From assembly GCF_018143015.1 (NCBI RefSeq), contig NC_054755.1, forward strand, positions 15,532,778-15,596,777: a DNA stretch of 64,000 bases, read 5' to 3'. Under the pieces are notes generated by a model. That model searched no databases and was not told the DNA's origin. It saw nothing but the letters and a program-made list of their open reading frames with translations. Of the stretch, positions 10,880 to 21,300 are shown piece by piece; the first letter of the stretch is position 1; each line of letters opens with the position of its first letter. The DNA comes from Lytechinus variegatus. Its lineage: Eukaryota; Echinodermata; Echinoidea; Temnopleuroida; Toxopneustidae. Made by a program: the position numbers and the translations under genes.

Positions 10880-11285
10880 CACCAAGGGTAAAAATGAAAA
10901 CTTTGTAGGACATTTTCTCAAAAGCATGATTGTATATCTCATAAACTTTTTCGGGAAAAATTTGAAAGCGAGGAACAAAACAACCAAGCTTGTCATTAAG
11001 GCTCTAGCAGTTTATAAAGTGAAATTGAAGGATTTCCTGCTTACTTTTGATGAGTTTTGTGAAAATTTAAGTTTAAAAAAAAAATTCTGCTCCCCTCCCC
11101 CCCCCCCCCCCCCCCCTCTGCTGCGTAGGGCCATGATCTTGAGGTCCCTGGGCCTAATCCTTTTAGAGTAATTATGGGCGAGAAATAGAGGACGGGAATA
11201 TTCATTTTCTTTTTGGGACACGAAATATATGCTAATGCTATGTAGTTTGTAGGAAGGATCGATGCAGGGACGTTTCGGCAAAGTG
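10880..11285. other. Intergenic with a long poly(C) tract
   Basis: No gene. A C-rich run at about 11091-11116, nearly uninterrupted, is the most prominent feature. The remainder is AT-rich. Confidence 0.45.
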
Positions 11286-11572
11286 TGCTGTGCAAACCCT
11301 TCACTCGAGTAAAGGGTCTGAATTGCAGCCTTTCTCATGCCTTTCTCTCACACACTAAAGTTTCAATTAGGGTCTGCGCCTGCAGACTACTTTCGGCACG
11401 GCACGTCTATCCACTCTTAGTCTGCAGGCACAGACCCTCATTGGAACTTTGATCAACAAGTGTGCCTCCACGCAAAGACTAGCACATACAAAACTTGCTG
11501 TTCCAATACAAGGCATGAGTAGGCTGCACATTCAGACCCTTATTTCGAGTGAAGGGTTTGCCCAGCAGACTA
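11286..11572. mobile_element. Large imperfect palindrome (foldback element)
   Basis: About 287 bp that fold on themselves. The outer arms are TGCAAACCCTTCACTCGAG (left) and the complement of CGAGTGAAGGGTTTGCCCAG (right). The inner arms are AGGGTCTGCGCCTGCAGACT and the complement of AGTCTGCAGGCACAGACCCT. The inner motif recurs alone at 56288-56307. No coding capacity. Confidence 0.7.
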
Positions 11573-11579
11573 ATCCACT

Positions 11580-12060
11580 CTTACGTTTTTCCTTTTTCAC
11601 TTCTCTTTAATTCCATCTCTTGTTATCCCTTTCTTTTTTTCTCTTCTTTTCTCTCTCCCTCTCTCTCCCCATCCCACTTATCTCTCTGCTTTTGCCAGTG
11701 TATTTCCCCAGTATCACTTCTTTCAATTCACTTTCCTATTTCAGTTTCGCCCCTTTCCATATTTTCTCTTTTCTCTCTTTCCCTTTTTGTTTTTATTTCA
11801 AGCTCAATCTATTTCATTTCTTTATCTCACCATTTCCCTTCCTGTTCTCCCTCCCCTTCTTTTCCCTTTCTCAGCCCCCACTCCTTTGATCCTTTCCCCT
11901 GCAGTAGATCCCTTTCTACTCCTCTATTTCTCCCTCTAATACTTTCTTTGCCTTCTCTTTTCTTTCCCCTTCATTTTCTCCCTCTTCACTTCCCCTTCTT
12001 TCTCTCACCCTCTTCTATGTGTTCGCCTCTATGTTTCTTTTCTCTTCTTTCCCCCTCTTT
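11580..12060. repeat. Polypyrimidine tract
   Basis: About 480 bp of C/T-rich sequence (TTTCTC, CCCTTC type) on the plus strand. It ends abruptly and changes to purine-rich sequence at 12061. The open frames here are low-complexity artefacts. Confidence 0.8.
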
Positions 12061-12260
12061 AAGGAAGGGGAAAGGGGGAGAAAATGAGACTGAGGAATAA
12101 TCAGAAAAGTAACCTGGGAAAAGGAAAGAAAAGAAGGAAAAGAGAATGAAGGAAAAGAAGGGAAAAGGATCTAAGAGAGGAAGTGAGAGAAGATTCATAA
12201 TAATTATACAGGAAATGGAGAGAGGAAAGACAAAGAAGGGGAAGAAATGCAAGATAATAA
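12061..12260. repeat. Polypurine tract
   Basis: A/G-rich sequence beginning AAGGAAGGGGAAAGGGGGAG and directly following the pyrimidine tract, so the strand bias switches within a few bases. The two tracts can pair as a loose hairpin or form triplex-prone DNA. Confidence 0.7.
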
Positions 12261-12276
12261 AAGGGATAGATAATAA

Positions 12277-12537
12277 TAATAGGCATTTATATAGCGCCAT
12301 CTATCTAGAAATATTCTATTCCGAGGCGCACAAGAAAAGAAAGAATGAGAAAGTCTGGATGAGTGTCAAAGTGCAAATAACTGATACTGTTAGAAAAGAT
12401 AAGATTTCAGTTTAGATTTAAAGGTCTCCAGTGATTGTATAATTCTTAAATTTAACGGCAAATTATTCCAGAGAGAAGGTGCTGAGGCAGAGAAAGCTCG
12501 TGCACCCGATATGCTACTCGTGTCTTGGGAGTCTTAG
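12277..12537. repeat. Interspersed repeat with SINE/LINE-like tail
   Basis: Begins with ataataataataggcattt followed by atatagcgcc, which is the reverse complement of the tail of the SINE at 48823 (agcgctatataaatg plus an ATT repeat). A body follows that contains TTATTCCAGAGAGAAGGTGC. The element therefore probably reads on the minus strand. It is interrupted on its right by the foldback element at 12538. Confidence 0.5.
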
Positions 12538-13132
12538 AAACCAAAACCCAAGACGAGAAGCAATCTTATTGGAAAGAGTAAAATGAGAGGAACAGTTTAA
12601 AAAAAGTTTCATCAAAATCGGTTATGAAATAAGCAAGTTATGGGAGTTTGAATTTCTTGTTGTACTTTATATGGGCATGATGGGGATCCTCAAATTGGCA
12701 AACGTGCTTCAAAATGGCTGATTTTGTGGACAACTCTCCATTTGTTTTGTACACAAATTTTTAGATTTTCCTCATTATCTTTCAAATTGCATCTTGCCTC
12801 CTTCTGAGCACAACATATGTCATGGGGACATATAATTCACACCACATATATCAAGGTCAGGAGGAGATAATGTGAAATATCTAAAATAATGGGGAAAATC
12901 TGAAAATTTGTGTACAAAACAAATGGAGAGTTGTCCACAAAATCAGCCATTTTGAAGCATATTTGCCAATTTGAGGATCCCCATAGAAAGTACAGCAAGA
13001 CTTTTTAAACGTTCATAACTTCATGAACTTGCTTATTTTATAACCGATTTTGATGAAACTTTTTTTAAATTGTTCCTCTCATTTTACTCTTTCCAATAAG
13101 ATTGCTTCAATCTCTTCTTGGGTTTCGGTTTA
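12538..13132. mobile_element. Foldback element with arms of about 270 bp
   Basis: About 595 bp in which the left and right halves are inverted copies. Left GAAGCAATCTTATTGGAAAG pairs with right CTTTCCAATAAGATTGCTTC, and the arms continue through ATTTGCCAATTTGAGGATCC-type sequence to a centre near 12830. Arm similarity is high by eye, so it is relatively young. No coding capacity. Confidence 0.8.
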
Positions 13133-13224
13133 ATTCCTTTAATTTAAGGAGTTGTGATCTCAGGCTTCGAGTTGGTGCATAGGTATAATAGGAATAGAAG
13201 TGAAAGAGAGGAGATATGAAAGTT

Positions 13225-13260
13225 TTTCAACCCTCGCTTCTTAAGAAGCGAGGGTTGAAA
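13225..13260. repeat. Perfect 36-bp palindrome
   Basis: Arms tttcaaccctcgcttctt and its exact complement meet at TTAAGAA with no loop. It sits inside a purine-rich stretch (13197-13500). Confidence 0.9.
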
Positions 13261-13500
13261 GACAGAAAGAGAAGAAAAAGGAAGAAAAATTGAGAAAGGA
13301 AGGAAAGCGAAAAAAAGGGAAAGAAAGAGAGGAAAGAAAAGGGGAAGGTAGAGACAGAGAGGGCTTTGGAAGAGGGGAGAGAAAATGAGGGATAAAGAGA
13401 AAGAAAAAATGAAGGAAAAGAAAAGAAACGATAATTTTGGAAAGAGTGATGGTTATCGAAAAAAAGAAAGGGACGTGAAAGAAAAGGAAGAAAGGAGATC
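13261..13500. repeat. Purine-rich (GAAA/GGAA) tract
   Basis: About 240 bp of A/G-rich low-complexity sequence following the perfect palindrome. No gene. Confidence 0.7.
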
Positions 13501-14473
13501 CGCACCAGATGTAGAGTAAATTTTGGCAATACTGGCACTTGAATATATGAGGAGCATAGTGGCGTCATGAGCCAACATTTTGAGGGGTCAGAGATGGCGC
13601 TCCGGGGGCAAAATTTTTATTAAAAAAACTGCGAGTGAGTGAAATAACCGATAAAACAATCATAAGCCTATTTTCCTTACCCCCTTGTTTTTCTTGGGCG
13701 TGAAACTTTTTTTTTTTTTTGGGGGGGGGGGTCCAAGACACTGTCGGCCTAGTAAATGCATGATGGCGCCCTTAAAATCGTAGGTCCATCTTAAATCTTT
13801 GGAGCAGAATAACTCTTTCAATGTATGATGATATAAATGCATTTCACGAAATCAAAATGCCTCTTATATTATAATGCCATTCCTATCATTGCCTATAGAT
13901 TGAGTATTCTTTGCGATAACTCATATTTCAGGGGCCGCTGAAGCCCCGTCCTCCCATTTTTATTCAAAATCACTTAAAAAACATAAAAATGACCATCTGA
14001 TTGTGATTTTTTGCATGGTCAACCAATTTCGGCTCAGCCCCCACCCCCCCCCCCCCCACCTTTCCGCAGCCACTTGCAAAAGTTACAATGTAAAAGATTA
14101 GACAAACTTACTGATACTACAATTCGCCCTTTTTAGGCTTACGAAGTGAACACTAATATATTTCGATGGATAAATAGGAATAAACAAATAAAAAAACAAC
14201 CGAATAAAATAATAAAATTAATAACGAAAGCACATATTATATAAACACACGTCATGAATTAGGGGTGACATGCTTTCCCATATTGAGATTGATAATTTTT
14301 ATTTACTTTTTCTTATTCTCTCATTCTCAAACACAGAAAAACCCAATGATTAATTCCCTAAGTCAAAATTGTTATTTATATCTAGGTATCGAAATCTGAA
14401 ATGGCAAATACAAATGATTGTTTTCATTTCGGAAGACACCATAAGCAGGATGTATTATATTTTGTGAGCTTAG
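13501..14473. other. Intergenic with homopolymer runs
   Basis: No gene. Contains an adjacent T14-G11 type run near 13708-13732 and a poly(C) run near 14041-14059. A TGAAGCCCCGTC/GGCTCAGCCCCCA pair hints at another degraded inverted-repeat element at 13930-14060. Confidence 0.4.
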
Positions 14474-14559
14474 TTAGCAGTAGCGGAAGTCTTTTTGGTC
14501 GCTGAAGATGCTAGTCCGAGTAAACATTATCGCTAATGCGGAAATAACTCCACACATAT

Positions 14560-14569
14560 TGCGCATGCA
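14560..14569. promoter_or_regulatory. NRF1-like site upstream of the Shark-type kinase
   Basis: TGCGCATGCA resembles the core of the NRF1 palindrome (GCGCATGCGC) and lies 178 bp before the kinase start codon. Single-motif evidence only. Confidence 0.3.
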
Positions 14570-14746
14570 GTTTGTGCGGAATCGTATTTTCGTGAATGAC
14601 AGGGAAATCCGTTTCATGTTTTGGTGAAATTCGTGATCATGGCTTGAACTGAAACGAATGACAGCGACTGTTATATGTTTGTAACGTACAGTAGGTCGTG
14701 TTAATTTTTGTTTTTTTGATCTAAGTTGTGTGAAACTGCAGAAAAA

Positions 14747-15309
14747 ATGGACACTATCGGCGGTGGATTCAGCCGGACTTCTCGGCCCCGCGGTACGGTG
14801 CAGGGACTGTTCACTCCCGAGGACGAGTACGGGGACCTGTACCCGGAAGTTAGCTCCATGAGAAAAGACTCGCCGCCGCTGCGAGAGATTCTTTCGAAAC
14901 GAGGTGCCTCCTTGTCGGAGTATCTCATCAGCGATGCGGCCGCAGCCAAAGATGAAGAAAAGGACCTCTTCTGGTTCCATGGCCGTATAACAAGGGACAT
15001 AGCCGTACATATTCTACGGGACAATGGGTCGGGAGAAGGGACATTCTTGGTGCGAGAGAGCACAAGTCGGAGCGGAGATTATGTTGTCTCGATCATGCAC
15101 AATGGAGCACCGCAACATTTTCAGATTCAGTGCATGGGAGACTTTTATTATAAAATAGACAACGGGCCCCTGTTTCAGGGACTGGACCAACTCATAAACT
15201 ATTATCGTCTGGGCTCTAATGGGCTTCCGACGAAACTCACTGTATTTTGCAAGGGGCTAACTCCACCTGCTTGCTCAAGACGATTTGGTCGGACAACACC
15301 GCTCCACAG
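14747..15309 (+). CDS. Kinase exon 1: N-terminal extension and SH2-1
   Basis: Start ATG in context aaaATGg. It encodes a 75-residue extension with the acidic motif [11 protein letters not shown] (25-35), then the complete first SH2 ([31 protein letters not shown]), and ends in GRTTPLHR, the start of ankyrin repeat 1. Donor cag/gtaaga; phase 2. Confidence 0.95.
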
Positions 15310-18300
15310 GTAAGAAAATTCTCCAGTATACTATAGCGCAAAAGAAAAGCCTACATGTAGATGTCAACCTAACGTTGAAAAGTAATGTGAAACAGACTAA
15401 CATCATAAATATAGCCTTACTGACTACAGGATTGGAAGGAAAAGGTGTACATTGGCAGGAAATATTTCTATAGACTATAATGATGTTTTTTATGTGTGTT
15501 TGATCAGAAAAATTACAATGGCAGTATAGGATTTTACTTGATGGAAAGTAAAGTGCATGTACACAAAAAGTTTGCACTGAGAAATAATCCTGTAAATTGT
15601 ATACATGTGTTTGTAATAAAGGTAATAATATCTGTAAAAAACAGTGCGGAGGGAGAAATAATACTGGAATATACAGTGCGTATCAAAAGAAAAAAATATT
15701 CCTGTAAAATTGTATATTTGTAATATCCTGAAGCTTTTTCCACATTTGAACATTGGTCCATTTCTCTTTTTAATATAAGCAAATGACATGTACATGTAAA
15801 GTCTGTCAAAAATCTTTCTGAGGGAGCACCACTTTTGAAAGATTGTGAAAAATGATTTGTGCGGAACTTGAAAATAGTTATATGATATGAATAGAAGTAG
15901 ACACTATTCATGCAGAACACATGCATTAAAACAGGGCTCCACACTAACCCATTTTTTCTACTGGTCCAACCTTTTCATGTCGGACCAGTAGATACCCACT
16001 TTTTCAATTTTTTACTGGTCCGAACCTAAAATCTACTGGTCCCAAAAATTAAAGAAAACATAAAAAAAGGCGCAAGTTTATTTTTCTAGCCTTTCGTTAC
16101 CCCCCCCCCCCCTCCCCCCAAAAAATAAAATGAAGGAATGAAGGACAAAAAGAAAGCAAGACAGAAATGAAGAAGGAAGGAAAGAAAGAAAGAAAGAAAG
16201 AAAGAAAGGAAGGAAGGAAGGAAGGAAAAGAAAGAATAAAAGAAAGGAAGGAAGGAAGGAAAAGAAAGAAAATAAAAGAAAGGAAGGAAGAAAAAAAAGG
16301 TAAAGAAAGGATAGATGTTAAGGAAGGAAAAAAAAAGAACTAAAGAAGGAAAGGAAGTAAGGAATAAAGAAGGAACAAAAATAAGAAAAAAGAAATGAAG
16401 GAAAGAAATGAAGCAAGCATTACAGAAAGAAAGAACAAATCCGGAAAGTAGTAAAGGAAAGAAAGAAGCAACAAAAAAGGGTAAAAGGAGAGATGGAAAG
16501 AAGGACAAAAGAAAGAGGAAGGAAGGATTGAAAAAAGGAAGAAAGGAATTAAGGAAGAAATAAAAGAAAGTTAAAATGATAGATAGCAGGAAAGAAAGAA
16601 ATAAATTAAGGAAAGAAGCAAGCAAAAAAGAAAAAGAAAAGGTAAAAGAATAGATGAAAGGAAGGAAAAAAAAGACAAAGAAAGGTAGGAATGAAAGAAT
16701 AAAGGAGAGAAAGGAAGACTGGGCGTTGTGGCGTGCGCCTGTAATCCAAGCTGTGGGGAAGTTACAAATTGATGCAGAGGTTCGAAGTTCGAGCCCTGGT
16801 ATCGTCTTTCGGATGGTGACGTTAAAGGTCGGTCCCAGACGTAAATAATCATATCTGATTGATACACGTCTGACAAAACTCAAATACACACACACACACA
16901 CAGCAAGCAGTCAAAAAAAAGAAAGGAAAGGTAAAAGGATAGATTTAACAAAGGGATTCAAAAGGAAAGAAGAAGACAAATAGAAGAAAGGAAGGAATTA
17001 ATGAAAGAAAGAGAGGGCTGAAAGAAGGAAGAAATAAAAAAAACAAGGATATATAAATTATGGATGGAAGGAAGAAAGAAATAAAGAAAGTAACAAAGAA
17101 TGAAGGAAAGAAAAGGGTGAAAAGAAGGAAGGAAAAAAAGGAAGAAGAGAAGAGATGAATATAGGATGGATGGACTCAAGAATTAAAGAAAGAAAAATAT
17201 CAAAAAAAGAAAGGAAGGAAGAAAGAAAGAAAGAAATAAAGAAAGAGAGAGAAAAAAGAAAAACAGAAATTTTTTTAAAAGGATAGAAAGAATGAAAGAC
17301 GAATTAAAGAAAAAAAGGGAAAATAAAGAAGAAAGACAGTAACAAAAAAAATTAAGGAAGAGAAAGATTGAAAAGAAAGATAGGAAGAAAACAGGAAGAA
17401 AGCTAAAATTATCATCATAAATAATTTATCAGTTTCTTTTTGGCTCAATTTCTTTTTTTTTCTCCTATCTATCTATCTATCTAAAGTTCTCTTTCTTTCT
17501 TTCTTTCTATCCAATCTATCTATCTATCTACATGTATCTATCTATCTATATATATATCTATCTATATATCTATCTATCTGAAGTTCTCTTTCTTTCCCTC
17601 TTTCTCTGCTTCTCTCAGCTTGCTTTCTTTCTTTCTTTCTTTCTTTATTTCTTCCTTCCTTCCTTCCTTCCTTTCTTTCTTTCTTTCTTTTGTATGTACA
17701 TTTAATACACTTACATTCCTGTGATTTGGGAGTTATACAAAAGGTATAGTGTCTGTCATGTGTAAACATGTCAGACCATTCTCATTACGCTATCTAAAAC
17801 TAGTTTACTGGAATCCGATTCAGGAAATCAGTTTGGAAGATCGCTTTAATAATAAAATTTCAACCAAGAACTACAATTGGATTGAAAACTGATTAAGTGC
17901 ATTAGTTACATTGCTGCAACTTATTTCATCATATAATGGAGACATGTCATTTACACATGTATAGAAAAATGAAACATTTAATATATCATGTAATAACATA
18001 AGAAAAGGGAAAGTGGGGATGTGACATCATCAGCCCACCTAATGAATATTCATGATGATGTGCACATACATGTATTCATATCTGTTTTCACAAAATAGTG
18101 ACAAATTTTAAAATTCAATAACTTAGTTATTTGTTATTCGATTTTGATGAAGTTTTCATCATTTTTGCTATGAGAATTTTACTCTACATGTATTTATTTA
18201 GAGATAAATAATTTCAGCTCGGACCATCCCTTTAAGATCTGTTTGAAGTTGTAAGAGAGAGACCCACATGTGTACATGTACACTGTATAATGCAAGAGGA

Positions 18301-21300
18301 ACAAAAATTGTAGCTTTTATCTGGGGTCCACAGATCACTAGCTGACCCAACTCCTGAATATAGTTAGAAGTTTTAATTAATGTGAGTCTTTTTAACCCCT
18401 GCATGGAATTCTTTACTCTAAAAGGAGTGTCATTTTAAAGGGCGAGAGGCCCTCAATAGAATATACTTGGCCTACTGATGTGTAAAAACATGCATTGAAT
18501 TATGTGTACATGTAGTATGTGTATTTTGATTGAGAAATAATTTGTTGAATAAGAAATTAAGAATTTACCTGAATATCACTCGTCCATTTTTACTTTCCCC
18601 CTCAATCTGTTCAAATCAACTCTATATTTCCCCCCTTGAATTATAAATCTTTCCCCAAGAAGAAGACATTTCTGTAAAAGTATCCCCGAGTCATCAAAGA
18701 ATGTTGGATTGTGAATAGAGGAAATTGAGGATGCTTATGAGACAAGATCACCACTTATTCCTCATCTTCGCTAATAATAGCCCCCGCCAAATTTAGAAAT
18801 GGAAATATTTTTAGAAGCACGTGCAATTGTAGAAATTACATATTTCCTTTTGGATGAACCCGAGTTGGGGGGCTTGACACCGTGTCCAAATGTCACTCAT
18901 TAAAAGTGATCTTTTGGAAGAGAAAAGTGCAGAGATGATTAAGACAGATAGGATGACAATTTGAACACATTTTTTTCATTTTCTGTATCATCGGTATACA
19001 TCAATGACCTTTGATGGTAATATTATTACTAAACAAAAAAAATCTGATAAGGCCAATATTATCATGAATTATGAATAAACACCTTTCAAGTGTTTTTTTT
19101 TTGTTTTGTATTCTAGAGGAAATTGTTTCCTAAAAAGTTAAAGAATATTGTCATTTTTATCAGCCACGGTCACGTTACCAACTTACCATTGATCTCAAAT
19201 TGGCAATCGTCACATGATTCCTGTTTCAATCTCTCACACATAAGTCCTTTATCTAGAGCTGCATCATTAAAGGGATACTGCGGGCTGGAGATATTTATAT
19301 CAAGATAAGTAGAGTAAAATTCACAGAGCAAAATGCTGAAAATTTCATTAAAATCAGATAACAAATAACAAAGTTATTGAATTTTAAATATTTGCATTAT
19401 TCCGGTGAAACAGTTCTAGGCATGTCTTCAATGAATATTCATGAGGTGAGCTAGTGATGTCACATCTCTACAGGTGTACTTTCCTTTTTCTTATGTTATC
19501 ACCTCAAATCATAATTGTTTCATTTTTTCATTTAAATGTTTATTTTTAAAGTGATGTGTCTCCATTATGATGAAATAAGTTGCAGCAATAAATAACTAAT
19601 GCACTTAATCAGTTGTCAATCCAATTGTTTTAGTTCTTGGTAGAAAATTTTTGAATAAACCTAATTTCATGTACAATGTAACAAAATACAAAAAGAACAA
19701 GTGGGGATATGACATCATCAGCCCACCTAATGAATATTCATGAAGACATGAATACATGTAGAACTGTTTCAACAGAGTATTGAAAATTCAATAACTTCTC
19801 TATTTGTTATTCGATTTTGATGATATTTTCAGCATTTTGCTCTGAATTTTACTCTTTTTATTGCGATATGAATATCTTCAGCCTGGAGTATCCCTTTAAA
19901 CCCTCTCAAAAGCTTTACATGGTAAAAAAATCAAAATCAATTATTGCTCTACTTTTCCAACAATCCATTTTTACATTGGACCCTTTTTCATTGATGGATT
20001 CTATGTCAAAATTTGAATGGAATTGCTGAACCAAAATATCATCCTTTCTCATTCAATGTTATCATACCTGTATCCCTCTCCTAATGGAGGCCCCTCAAAC
20101 AATATCAGAAAGTTTGAATACAATTGAATTTCATACTTGAGAAGTGGTTTAAGAAAAATACTGTTAGTGATCAATAGAGAGAAAATTACATGTATGTGAT
20201 TATGAAATGAACAGTACCCCTAAATGTCAGATTGCTTCTTCTCCAAATAAAAAAGACTCATTCTTCTTTAACGTACCATTGTTTTTTAAACTTTTAATTG
20301 ATGTCATTCAGAAATTTCAAATAAACTCACACGATGCAATGAATTCTTAATGGAGTATACCTGTATAATGGACGTACATGTTCCTGTGACAAGCTTTCAT
20401 AAAGTCGAGTTCATAATCCTACCAATTATTCAAAAAATATCCACCTGATCTAAATAATCGGCTACACCACAATTGATCCTAAAAATAGACCAGGCAGCAT
20501 GAAAATAGTTACAGACAGGTGGGGACTGATGATCCAAGGGATTGTTTCGTCAAAAGATCTCGAGTGATTAAGGTGGTTATATTAGTATTCATCCGACAGG
20601 TTGGGATTAAACAAACTTATAATAGGAGAACAGTCAGTGGGTACATTTGTCATACCTTTTGTGAGGTAGAATTAAGATTTCATAACATGTTAAGAGGGGG
20701 GGGGGGGGCAATTTCATTAAATAATCAACCTTTTTTTGTACGTCCGACCCCCATTTTTCTCAAGTTTTACTTCACCTCATAGACTGACCAAGACATGGTC
20801 ATTTGAGAGCATTACAGACTATCAAAAGAACCAGAAATCAGGGACAGAAAAGTTAATGAAAGTCCCACATATAGGGGGTCAGACGTACATATTTTATGGA
20901 ATTGCTCTGGGTACCTTGTGTTAGATGCATATTCAGACTGACTAGATCACCAGAATACCTATTCAGGCTAAAAATTCATAATTTCTACATTCACACCGAT
21001 CTAAAGCAGACCCTTTGAGATGAGTTCTTGATTTTATGCGAAGTATCCATGGTCTGAATAGCAGGAGAGTCACACGATTCAAAATTGCCAGTTCAGCAGC
21101 TCCCCCTAAACATGTACATGTCCATTCTCTCTAACACAGTGTACTATCTTCACCACTTATCCCAATATTATTGTTCAGTATGAATCTCTCATCTGTCTTC
21201 TCAACCTCCTCCTTCATCAACCCAATCATCTCTTTACCCCCCCCCTCGACCCCCTCATCCGCCACATCCCATCTTCCATCACTCCCACTCGCCCATCCCC

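Noticed and set aside
11549-12300. Frames of up to 183 codons on both strands
   Set aside because: They arise from the pyrimidine/purine tracts, have low complexity and show no domain.
14474-15063. Minus-strand frames opposite kinase exon 1
   Set aside because: Shadows of the real SH2-coding frame on the plus strand.
16086-16901. Long minus-strand frame rich in Phe, Leu and Ser resembling a membrane protein
   Set aside because: It lies entirely in a GAAA/GGAA microsatellite; the composition is a translation of the repeat.
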